From contig JBBCJU010000010.1 in the NCBI GenBank assembly GCA_037190145.1, forward strand, positions 271,259-335,258: a stretch of DNA of 64,000 nt, given 5' to 3'. The stretch is from 55-13 sp037190145. GTDB lineage: Bacteria > Armatimonadota > Fimbriimonadia > Fimbriimonadales > Fimbriimonadaceae. The notes beneath the pieces were generated by a model, which did no database searches, had not been told where the DNA came from, and was given only the letters and a program-made list of their open reading frames with translations. Positions 9,269 through 16,854 of the stretch are shown one piece after another (position 1 is the stretch's first letter; each line of letters opens with the position of its first letter). A program made the position numbers and the translations under genes.

Positions 9269-9697
9269 GAAAATTTGCGACTTGTGACTTGATTGTTTCC
9301 GAGAATCCGTAGGATTTAGATGTGGGTTTTGGACCAGTGGAGTGTGGGATTTATTAACTGCTGGCTAAGGATTTGATAGGTTCGAAATGAACCTGATTTT
9401 TGGTGTGCATTTATCTACAAGCCACACAGACTTTTTGTGTTTTTGGGCAATTGGCTGTGAATTTGGACTAGTTGGTAATGGAGTGGCAGCTTTCCATTGT
9501 CTTGTCGCGTGGTTTTAGTCTCTATACATAAAGGGCGAATCCTAGGTTTTTGTCAACCCTGGGTTCTGTGGCTTGACGAGGCGATAAGGTTCCTCATGGA
9601 GGGTTAAAGAATGTGCTCTCCAACCTACTTGCCCTACAGCGAAACAGTTTTTAGTGAGACAGTCCCTATTCAGGAGAAGCCGTGATCGGTTCGAGTT
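9269..9697. other. Intergenic region with nanE-ROK terminator
   Basis: There is no convincing gene in these 429 bases. A hairpin AGGTTC-GAAAT-GAACCT followed by GATTTTT (9378-9401) suits a terminator for the nanE-ROK gene, and a second T-rich element with ACACA/TGTGT arms lies at about 9423-9445. The rest is AT-rich and stop-rich in all frames. It marks the downstream edge of the toxin island; no attachment site or inverted repeat could be seen. Confidence 0.6.
9378..9401 (+). terminator. Intrinsic terminator after nanE-ROK
   Basis: Stem AGGTTC / GAACCT with a 5-base loop, followed by a run of five T. It lies about 110 bases after the stop of the fusion gene. Confidence 0.55.
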
Positions 9698-10183
9698 CTA
9701 TAGAAATTGTTTATTAATCAGCATAGAGGGAGTAAACCGCATCGTTAGCTTTCTGTTTTGCGCTAGCAAACCTCCATTCGCACAAAACTGAAAAGCGCCT
9801 TCACTGCAAAATGAGTGCCAGTAATCCCACGTTCTATTGGGTTCGTTTACATCCCATCCAACCACATGGTCAACAATTTTTTTCCTACATATATTCTTCA
9901 ACAATCTGTAAGTGCTTGGTGTAGCACCAAGACCAAGTGGGGATTCCATTACTCTCCACCCGACCAACGCCTCATCTAGGACATCATCGTCGAATGTTGG
10001 ATATTTCACTAGAATGTGTTGATAGTTAGCAGTGACATTTGACTCAATAATCAATGAGTCGTACGCCTTACCTTCCTCATATGGAGTTTCCTGCCATCCA
10101 CTACGCAGGCAAACTAAGGATACTGCTTCCCGAAGTTCATCAGGAAGCAAGTATAGTTGATAGACTTCAGAGCGACTTTCCAT
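9698..10183 (-). CDS. Candidate immunity protein of orphan Rhs toxin tail
   Basis: A 161-residue protein of no family known to me, without signal peptide or membrane segment. Its ATG follows directly on the TAG stop of a small reading frame (10184-10327) that encodes what looks like the last residues of an Rhs/polymorphic toxin. Zero spacing between toxin stop and immunity start is typical of rhs-CT/rhsI pairs and matches the other two pairs in this island. The function as an immunity protein is inferred from position alone. It could also be an unrelated hypothetical gene. Confidence 0.6.
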   Translation of the reverse strand: MESRSEVYQLYLLPDELREAVSLVCLRSGWQETPYEEGKAYDSLIIESNVTANYQHILVKYPTFDDDVLDEALVGWRVMESPLGLGATPSTYRLLKNICRKKIVDHVVGWDVNEPNRTWDYWHSFCSEGAFQFCANGGLLAQNRKLTMRFTPSMLINKQFL

Positions 10184-10327
10184 CTAATAGGGTGTAAAAA
10201 TTACTTGACCTCCCTGATTACCTCTCAAAAGATCAAGCAAAGCATTTCGTTCACGTTTTACGGATATGCCCCCACTAGTTGTTCGACCAATATTATATAG
10301 ACCATGGATGATAATTGACCTGATCAT
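10184..10327 (-). pseudogene. Orphan C-terminal tail of a polymorphic toxin
   Basis: A 47-codon frame from an ATG at 10327 ends with TAG at 10184-10186, immediately before the ATG of the next gene. The peptide (MIRSIIIHGLYNIGRTTSGG then VKRERNALLDLLRGNQGG and a VIFTPY end) reads as real protein. It has no Rhs core in front and overlaps the 3' end of the preceding candidate immunity gene by 35 bases. This is what a displaced toxin tip left by module exchange would look like. Its biochemical activity cannot be named. It may be untranslated debris or a recombination donor. Confidence 0.55.
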
Positions 10328-10937
10328 TACTGCGTTCATGAAAAATTGCTTCTCTCACTCTTTGCATTGATGTCTTGAACGTGTCATATGATTGTTCAGG
10401 GTCGATTCTTAATAAGTCCGACAGAAGTTCTAGCCAAACCCCACGAACCAGGTACCCATTTAAAGGCTTCTCCTTTGAGAGTGCTATGGTTCTGTCCAAT
10501 AAGTGCCTTGCGCTTTCGAAATCATGGTCATTTAGAAATAACAATGCCCTAAGCGCCATCCTGTAGATCTTTTCTTCCACGAGCGACTCACTCAGTAAAA
10601 GGTGCATTTGTTCCGAGCTTAAACTGGACAATAACGCATTGTTGATTGCAAGTTCAGCATCATGGGTATAAGCGTCGATTTGATTCTTAATATGCTCATT
10701 ACTTTTGAAAACCCGATAGGTGTTCCACGTCTTGACGAAAACACCATCAAGACGTGGGTCACAGTATGTTTGTATTCCTACAAAAGCTTCCAAGCACTGA
10801 TGCCGTTTGATGAAGCCCACACGCGCAACATGGAAAAAGAGTTCGTGGTCTGTTTCACGAACAAGCATTTTTGCTTGCTCGTGAAACTTCCAGCTGCCCG
10901 CTCCTGGGGAGGCCATGCGTCGCATAATACTATCCAT
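10293..10937 (-). CDS. Candidate immunity protein for the PD-(D/E)xK-like Rhs tip
   Basis: A 214-residue protein that starts 9 nt after the stop of the frameshifted Rhs nuclease tip, the classic place for a cognate immunity gene. It is largely helical; residues about 85-205 (ALLSSLSSEQMHLLL, ALRALLFLNDHDFESARHLL, WLELLSDLLRIDPEQS) look like TPR-type helix pairs. There is no signal peptide, which fits a cytoplasmic antidote to a DNA- or RNA-cleaving toxin. The family is not recognised and the role is inferred from position. It stays intact although its toxin partner is broken, as expected if it still protects against intact toxin from sister cells. Confidence 0.65.
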   Translation of the reverse strand: MDSIMRRMASPGAGSWKFHEQAKMLVRETDHELFFHVARVGFIKRHQCLEAFVGIQTYCDPRLDGVFVKTWNTYRVFKSNEHIKNQIDAYTHDAELAINNALLSSLSSEQMHLLLSESLVEEKIYRMALRALLFLNDHDFESARHLLDRTIALSKEKPLNGYLVRGVWLELLSDLLRIDPEQSYDTFKTSMQRVREAIFHERSNDQVNYHPWSI

Positions 10938-10946
10938 GTGCTGTAG

Positions 10947-12343
10947 CTAGAAAACGGGATACCACCGTGCTCCTCCCCTGCCTAATTCAACTACAATGCC
11001 CGGACCGTCGAATACATGGTCTCGGAATTGCTTTAACCGGGATCGGCTAATCCCCCCTCTCTTACCGGTCTTAAAGTCAATGATGCCCCATGGTCGCTCT
11101 TTGTTTCCAATTGTTATATCTGGAGATACAGTTCCACCTGGACGCCAACCGTCTACTGGTTTGCCGTTCTTATATGGTTGTTCAACATGTACCCACTCGT
11201 CAACGCCTATTTTTTTTCGCGAGTTCCTTGGTGATCTTGCCTAATTGTGCATGAATTGTTGTGCCGCCGAACTTTCCTATCCGTCGATCTAGTTCTTCGA
11301 ATAGCTGATCGATCAAATAGTCTATCAGCATCTCGAATGCTTTCTTTAACTATATACTTAGCGATGAATACAGGAATCTGTCCGTCTGGATCAGCGATTA
11401 CGGTAGGTGCATGTTCACCGCTTCCGTACGCATACCAGTTCCTTCCGTCCTTTATTGGATCACGGGTTAAGAATCTCCCTGTGCTTGCATCGTAGTATCG
11501 ATGCCCAAGTAGCTTCAGTGAAGAGTCTGCGTCTTCTTGGTAGCCAAAGCTTCCGGCATAGCCAAATGGGCCCTTCCAAGTTCCGGTACTGGTTAGGGTA
11601 TTCCCGAAGGCGTCGTACTGCTTCGTAGCGGTGACGGTTTGGGCGGTGCCAGATTGGGAGTCGGCATTCTTAAGTCCAGAATGCAGGAAGGTTGTAGTGG
11701 AGCTTCTACGCTCAGAGATTCCCGGAGTGTAGGTTGCTGCTCCGTCGCTAAGAACGGGGGTCGTGACTCCGGCTCCGTCTCTCTTATAAGTCGAAGTCCC
11801 GGTGCTGTCCACTTTGCTGACGCGGGTATCTAGACCGTTGTAAGCAAAGGTATTCGTCGCTGAGGACGGATAGGTTATCGTTGAGATACGGCCTTCGTAG
11901 TCGTAGGCCAGAGTGGTTGTTCCAGCACTGCTTACAACGGAAGTTGTCCTACCGGCGGTGTCGTAGCCGTAACTCTTCTGGGTGACGCCGCCAATCTTGA
12001 CCGTAGACAGCTTGTCTGCATCGTCGTAGGCGTAGTTTTCCGTCACCCCGCCAATGGTGCGCGTTAAGCGGTTGCCGTTGCCGTCGTAGGTGTAGCTTGC
12101 GGAATAGCCACTTCTGGATTCAGAAGTTAGCTGGCCGATGTCGTCGTAGCCATAGGTGGTTGTGACTCCACCCACGGTGTTGGTTGCAACTTGGGAACCG
12201 TTGTTGTAGGTATACGCATTGGTTCTCAGAGTGGAATGACTGGAGTTCTTAAGCGTAACTGAGGTGACCCTTGAACGAATGTCGTAGGCGTAGCCCTCGT
12301 ATTGCCCGGAAGAGTAAGTCTATTTGGTCAGGCGGTCGGCAGT
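10947..12343 (-). pseudogene. Broken second rhs copy with PD-(D/E)xK-like nuclease tip
   Basis: Rhs YD-repeat sequence runs from about 12343 down to 11345, including the conserved core end (LGHRYYDASTGRFLTRDP). There are three lesions. An in-frame TAG at 12320-12322 replaces an expected glutamine (RLTK-stop-TYSSGQ). A +1 shift lies near 11338-11346. A second lies at an 8-base A run (T run 11210-11217 on the plus strand). Joining the three frames gives a coherent tip of ~125 residues: AKYIVKKAFEML, LFEELDRRIGKFGG, KITKELAKKIGVDEWVHVE, then SPDITIGN-x(6)-IIDFKTGK and SRLKQFRDHV. The PD...DxK spacing fits a restriction-endonuclease-fold toxin. The stop is at 10947-10949. The longest intact frame alone spans 11207-12175. 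The copy is homologous to the upstream rhs gene and has no N-terminus. Confidence 0.8.
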
Positions 12344-12429
12344 GAATTACCTGAAAAAAGCCTCCACAACTCGTTCCTCACTGATGGAGACATCCAAGCG
12401 TGCGGAGACATAAAAACTTCTTCAATCAC

Positions 12430-12810
12430 TCATTTTGACTTCTTGTGTGACGTAGGCCTATCGGAAGTAATCTCATCCAATTGCTTCTTTAAGTCGATCA
12501 AATGAGAAGGACCAAATACAGCTACTCTACCTGACCACTTATCAATTGCAATTATGTATGGCTCTACGATAACATCAGCACTCGACTTATTTGCTGTTTT
12601 GTAGGTCCCGCTTACCACCCATCGGTCCTTCTTTAGGTCTGCTTTAAGAGGGTAGGCATGCTTAAGCCACGTATCCCCTAGTGCAGATTTAAGCAGAGGC
12701 TTAGCAACTTCGACAGCCACCTGTGCGTTTGGAACAAATCCATCGAAGCCCTTGGTTGCCCAGCCTGATTGCGACGCAACGAACAGCCCTATTACTGATA
12801 AAGTGAACAT
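12430..12810 (-). CDS. Candidate NTF2-fold immunity protein, exported
   Basis: A 126-residue protein whose ATG follows the TAG of the rhs gene without a gap, so translation is probably coupled. Residues 1-18 (MFTLSVIGLFVASQSGWA) look like a signal peptide. The mature part (VAVEVAKPLLKSALGDTW, KDRWVVSGTYKTAN, IAIDKWSGRVAVFG) follows the pattern of NTF2-fold immunity proteins: an amphipathic helix, a central tryptophan strand with W-x-V-x-G, and a final strand around a G-R-V turn. This is pattern recognition without a profile search. The signal peptide would put the antidote in the periplasm, implying that the cognate tip acts or is met there. Confidence 0.68.
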   Translation of the reverse strand: MFTLSVIGLFVASQSGWATKGFDGFVPNAQVAVEVAKPLLKSALGDTWLKHAYPLKADLKKDRWVVSGTYKTANKSSADVIVEPYIIAIDKWSGRVAVFGPSHLIDLKKQLDEITSDRPTSHKKSK

Positions 12811-15279
12811 CTATTTCCATCTCCCAATCGGTGTAATCTTCCCCTTCTCATTCTTTGACTTACCCTTGTCGTCAAGTGGAACATCATATCGATAAGTGAC
12901 GCCGTCTCCTCCGGCTAGCCAATGCTTACTGCCAAATCCACGATCATTTCGTCGATGATTGCCAGGCAAGTCCCCATTAGGAGAATCCCAATCAATGTTA
13001 CCGTTAGCATCGATCCCGCTAAACGTATCACTTTCCTTGTTTCCCCTAATACGACCTCCTGGGAAAGTTACATCATCTCGGGGCGGGTGCGTGTGCCAAG
13101 AGCCAATAACAGTTGTGTTTGGTGGTCCTTTAGGGATGCCACCTAAGTCAATTTGGGCTCCGCTATCTGATTCGCCGTACGTATACGAGAAACTTCCATC
13201 TTCGTTTTTGTATATCCAGCCCCCTGCTTCTACAGGTTTCCCCCCACCATGCTTAGCTGCATCCTTTGCTGCAGCATCTTCATTCCTAAACTTGTCCCCG
13301 GGAGCTAAACCATCCGAGTCAACGTAGGAAGTGACATTGTTATAGCAATACCCGTACCAGTTTCTGCCATCCTTGATAGGGTCTCTTGTCAAGAATCTTC
13401 CGGTGCTGGCATCGTAATACCGATGTCCGAGAAGTTTCAAGCCAGAGTCTGCATCCTCTTGGTAGCCATGTTGTCCAGCAAAGCCAAATGGTGATGCTGA
13501 GCTTCCTGTAGATGCCACGGGCATTCCGAAGGCATCATAGGTTTTGGTTGCAGTTACCGCTTGGCTAGTGTTGGTCTCAACTGAGTTAGTTCCCAAGCGG
13601 TCGGAGCCGTAGAACTTAGTCGTGGAAGATCTTCTCTCCGAGATTCCCGGTGTGTAAACAGCTAAGCCGTCCCCAATCACAGGAGCCGTGACATGTGCGC
13701 CATCACGCTTGTAGGTTGCTGTTCCCGCAGAGTCCACCTTGGATACACGGGTGTCGAGCCCATTGTAAGCGAACGTGTTTGTCGCTGAACTTGGATACGT
13801 TATCGTTGAGATACGGCCTTCGTAGTCGTAGGCGACGGATGTGGTTCCTGCTCCGGTAGTGACGGAGGTTGTGCGTCCAGCAGTGTCGTATCCAAACGAC
13901 TTGACCGTGCTTCCACCGATCTTTATCTGCGTTAGCTTGTCCGCATCGTCGTTAGTGTAGGTCTCGGTAACTCCTCCTAAAGTCTTGGAAGACCGGTTGC
14001 CGTTGGCATCGTAGGTATAGCTCGCCGAATAGCCAGACCGGCTTTCGGAAAGGAGTTGGTCAATGTCGTCGTAGGTATAGGTGGTAGAAACCCCATTCAC
14101 CGTCTTACTGGTTAGGTTCCCACCAACGTCGTAGACGTAGTCCTCTTCCGAGAGAACCACATTTGCCGAGGTCTTGTGGTCAACCGAAATCTGCCGTCCT
14201 CGTGCGTCATAGCCGAAGATGGACTTCTGGCCCGTATCGAAAGTCTGTTGCGTCAGCCGATTAGCGTTGTCGTAGACGAACGCGGTGTCTTCAGAGTAGC
14301 CGTTCTCCAGGTTGGTCAGGCGTCCGGCATCGTCGTAGGCGTAGGTTGTGGTGAGGCCGCCATCGACCATGGTCGCGCGTTGGCCTGCACTGGTGTAGGT
14401 GTAGCTCAGGTTCCCTTGGGGGGAAGAGAACGCAGTGAGTTCAGAGGCGGCGTTGTAGGTCCAGCCGGTGTTGCCGGTGCTGTCCGTCATGCCGGTGCGA
14501 CGGTCGGCATGGTCGTAGCTGAAAGTTACGTCTGTGCCGGTGGGGTAGTCGATGCCGGTTTGCCGGCCTGCGTCGTCGTAGACATAGTAGATGACCTGGT
14601 TCAGAGGGTTGGTGTAAGCGCTGGTGGCTCCACTGCCGTTGTAGCTCCAAGCCTCTACGCTGCTGTCGGGAAGCGTGAGGGTCGCGACTTCGCCACGATC
14701 CGTGTAGGTGTAAGTCCTGGTCTTGCCTCGACCATTGGTGACGCTGGTGCGCTGGCCAGCATTGTTGTAGGCGTAGCTTTCGGTCTCACTCTCTGCATTA
14801 GTGACACTGGTGAGTCTTCCGGCATTGTCATAGACGTAGTTGGTGGTTTTACCAAGCTCGTTGGTCGAGGCAGTGGTGTTGTTTTCTGCGTCATAAGTCA
14901 CCAGGCTGGTGGAGTTATCCGCATGGGTATAGGTCACGGGGCGGCCCCAATCGTCGTAAGCTACCGCTTCCTCATTGCTCAGGGCATCTGTGGTGCTGAT
15001 GAGGCGGCCCATGCTGTCGTAATCCATGGTGCTGGAGTTGTTCAGCGGATCTTCGACGGTCTCTAGGTTCCCATGAGCATCGTAAGTGAACTCGGTGACT
15101 TTGCCTAGGGTGTGTGGATTTGGCAGATAGGGTTTCGGATGGCGAGATTCCTCATTAAGGCTTGCCGATAGTTGTTGGAGAAACGTTTTGGGACGTCTAT
15201 TGTTGGCGGAAAGGAAAAATATCGTCCACGCCAGTTCTCCCACAGATAAGACAACCTTGTAGAGAGGCAGCCGAAACAA
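12811..15279 (-). CDS. Rhs-repeat toxin with DUF4329/JAB-like C-terminal tip (N-terminally truncated)
   Basis: Up to 822 residues. From about residue 58 to 665 there are more than 20 YD repeats (consensus Y-x-YD-x(2)-G-x-L), closing with LGHRYYDASTGRFLTRDP and the variable junction at DSDG. The last ~160 residues resemble DUF4329: GGWIYKNEDGSFSYT, then GSWHTHP and later TFSGID, an H-x-H ... S-x(2)-D arrangement like JAMM/MPN metalloproteases. Full Rhs proteins are much longer and carry N-terminal export or PAAR domains; none is here. The first ~57 residues are not Rhs-like, the only in-frame start upstream of the repeats is a TTG at 15279, and no clear Shine-Dalgarno is seen. It may be an orphan 3' cassette rather than an expressed toxin. 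Confidence 0.82.
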   Translation of the reverse strand: MFRLPLYKVVLSVGELAWTIFFLSANNRRPKTFLQQLSASLNEESRHPKPYLPNPHTLGKVTEFTYDAHGNLETVEDPLNNSSTMDYDSMGRLISTTDALSNEEAVAYDDWGRPVTYTHADNSTSLVTYDAENNTTASTNELGKTTNYVYDNAGRLTSVTNAESETESYAYNNAGQRTSVTNGRGKTRTYTYTDRGEVATLTLPDSSVEAWSYNGSGATSAYTNPLNQVIYYVYDDAGRQTGIDYPTGTDVTFSYDHADRRTGMTDSTGNTGWTYNAASELTAFSSPQGNLSYTYTSAGQRATMVDGGLTTTYAYDDAGRLTNLENGYSEDTAFVYDNANRLTQQTFDTGQKSIFGYDARGRQISVDHKTSANVVLSEEDYVYDVGGNLTSKTVNGVSTTYTYDDIDQLLSESRSGYSASYTYDANGNRSSKTLGGVTETYTNDDADKLTQIKIGGSTVKSFGYDTAGRTTSVTTGAGTTSVAYDYEGRISTITYPSSATNTFAYNGLDTRVSKVDSAGTATYKRDGAHVTAPVIGDGLAVYTPGISERRSSTTKFYGSDRLGTNSVETNTSQAVTATKTYDAFGMPVASTGSSASPFGFAGQHGYQEDADSGLKLLGHRYYDASTGRFLTRDPIKDGRNWYGYCYNNVTSYVDSDGLAPGDKFRNEDAAAKDAAKHGGGKPVEAGGWIYKNEDGSFSYTYGESDSGAQIDLGGIPKGPPNTTVIGSWHTHPPRDDVTFPGGRIRGNKESDTFSGIDANGNIDWDSPNGDLPGNHRRNDRGFGSKHWLAGGDGVTYRYDVPLDDKGKSKNEKGKITPIGRWK

Positions 15280-15331
15280 ACGGAGGATTGGGATGTACCA
15301 TCACCCACCAAGCTAGATGCTTTTTAGGATG

Positions 15332-16270
15332 TTATATTGCGAGAGCAGATTGGCGCCTTCTTAGTATGAGGAACGTGAGGATTGCACCTAATATTCCAAA
15401 TGCTGAGAAGAAGGCAATTCGTCTCAAAGTAGTGTTTTGCGCAACATTCTTTGAGAAGACTGGATCAGGCACTAATTGGCCATTTTTTACTTGATAGACT
15501 ATCCCCGTATCCTCGTCCCGGATCAGCCCTTTTTCGGCGAACATTGGCGTCAAATCCTTGTCCGCCGCTTTGTCGAACTTCACAAAGTCGTAGATCGATT
15601 CATGGGTCACCTGATTGTCCTTGAAAATCTTGATTGAGAGTCTCTTGGGGAAACGAGCGCCCTGGTGTTCTACTTCATTTTCCACTGTGTATTCAGTACG
15701 CGTCCCTTCAACTGAATTGGAAGTCCGCGAAGTCTGGAAAATCATCCTCGCCGGAGATGTCTTAGCGAGATATGCATCAAGTATCCAGGTCCGGTCCACA
15801 AAAGTAAAACCCTCGGCCCTAGGTTTAACTTTATATTTGGCCGCAAGAACCCAGACAGGCGTATTTTCAACGAAATACCCAATTGCAAGGGGATTTACAA
15901 ATCCTCGCGGAGAGCCGCCAATGAGTCCGCTGCGTCCATTATCTTCTACATTCCAAGCTTTACCGTCCTTCCAATAGGACTCACTGGGAGGAAGAGGTTT
16001 GCCGGAGGAGTCCATGAAATGGTAGACAACCTTTGCCGCCCCCTTGCCTATTGTGGCAATTATCTTAGTTTGGGAGCCTTCCGCACCGTACACTAACTCT
16101 CCGCCCTCTAATTTGGGGCGGGCCAGGTTACTTTTAATCGTTTCCAAATACTCAGCCTTTACAACAGGAAGACGGTCGAAAGCCGACTTTAACCTGTCGA
16201 ACGGTTCTTCTGCATACGAAGGTAGAGCCAAGGCAATTAGAGTGAAAGTGATGACGGTGCGGATATTCAT
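15332..16270 (-). CDS. Exported membrane-anchored protein, LolA-like outline
   Basis: A 312-residue protein with a signal peptide (residues 1-20, ending LPSYA) and one C-terminal transmembrane helix (about 283-303, FFSAFGILGAILTFLILRRR) with a basic tail. The soluble part begins LKSAFDRLPVVKAEYLETIKS, reminiscent of LolA/LolB-like lipoprotein-sorting folds in DUF proteins that start by describing a helix then beta strands around W-x-V. The C-terminal anchor with an arginine tail also resembles sortase-like or PEP-CTERM-like sorting tails but lacks a PEP motif. The start has a Shine-Dalgarno (AAGGAA). The role is unknown. It lies just upstream of the rhs gene on the same strand. Confidence 0.7.
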   Translation of the reverse strand: MNIRTVITFTLIALALPSYAEEPFDRLKSAFDRLPVVKAEYLETIKSNLARPKLEGGELVYGAEGSQTKIIATIGKGAAKVVYHFMDSSGKPLPPSESYWKDGKAWNVEDNGRSGLIGGSPRGFVNPLAIGYFVENTPVWVLAAKYKVKPRAEGFTFVDRTWILDAYLAKTSPARMIFQTSRTSNSVEGTRTEYTVENEVEHQGARFPKRLSIKIFKDNQVTHESIYDFVKFDKAADKDLTPMFAEKGLIRDEDTGIVYQVKNGQLVPDPVFSKNVAQNTTLRRIAFFSAFGILGAILTFLILRRRQSALAI

Positions 16271-16854
16271 TCCTATTTCCTTACTTAACTACAAGAAGCT
16301 TTCTTCTGCCTTTCAATATACATAAATCATCCGTGGCGAGAATGTTTCGCATGGTCATAGAGCTTGAGATCACGACATTTCCGGAAATCATCTTGACCAA
16401 AGTCTCCTCCTTCTCCCAAGTTACGATGGTCAGGGCATTCTCTCTAGGAAACTAGATGTCCTTAATGTTTGTCGTCCAGCGGCAACCGCTGGGTCGATTT
16501 GAGGTTGCTTGATGGGGACAGAGTTTGAGTCGGACTGGTTACTTCTATCCTTAGCTTTCTATAGCTAGAAAGCTCTTCGTTATGTTGAATGGGTAAACGA
16601 GACGCAATCAGGAAAAAACGCCTTTTACACCTTCATAAAACTAGTGACTACCTAGAAGGCATTTTTCATGAATGGACAAGATGAGTTTCTAACACGACTC
16701 AAGGGTTATAAAACTCTCATCTGATATGTAATAAGATGGCACATTGATTCTCTGCCTTGTGGTGGGCGATCCCTAAGCATTTGTCACTCAGTGAAAAGCG
16801 GGTGATTCGATAGTCAGCGTGACTGTGGGGCGGTTGTCGGTAAAATCTGCGTCT
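16271..16854. other. Intergenic region upstream of glyS
   Basis: No gene is supported in these 584 bases. A perfect hairpin AGCTTTCTA-TAGC-TAGAAAGCT sits at 16553-16574. About 60 bases on is a pair of GCCTT/AAGGC arms with an ATTTTT end near 16621-16666, which could be a small RNA terminator but has a long loop. There is no T-box sequence before the tRNA synthetase gene. The glyS promoter lies at the right end. Confidence 0.5.
16819..16846 (+). promoter_or_regulatory. glyS promoter, predicted leaderless
   Basis: GTGACT (16819-16824) and TAAAAT (16841-16846) are spaced by 16 nt. The -10 box is 8 nt before the ATG at 16855, so transcription should begin at or next to the start codon. No Shine-Dalgarno is present. 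Confidence 0.5.

Noticed and set aside
9670..9710. GGTTCGAGTTC resembling a tRNA T loop
   Set aside because: No matching acceptor, D or anticodon stems are found in the preceding 80 bases.
14176..15066. 296-codon frame on the plus strand inside the rhs gene
   Set aside because: It is the shadow of repeated YD codons on the other strand; its valine- and glycine-rich sequence repeats with the Rhs period and has no family resemblance.
12811..15279. Calling the YD repeats a tandem DNA repeat or CRISPR-like array
   Set aside because: The period is a protein-level Rhs repeat with divergent DNA and no spacers of fixed length.
16271..16854. Possible T-box leader before glyS
   Set aside because: No AGGGTGGNACCGCG-like sequence or antiterminator arms; the promoter seems to lie next to the start codon.
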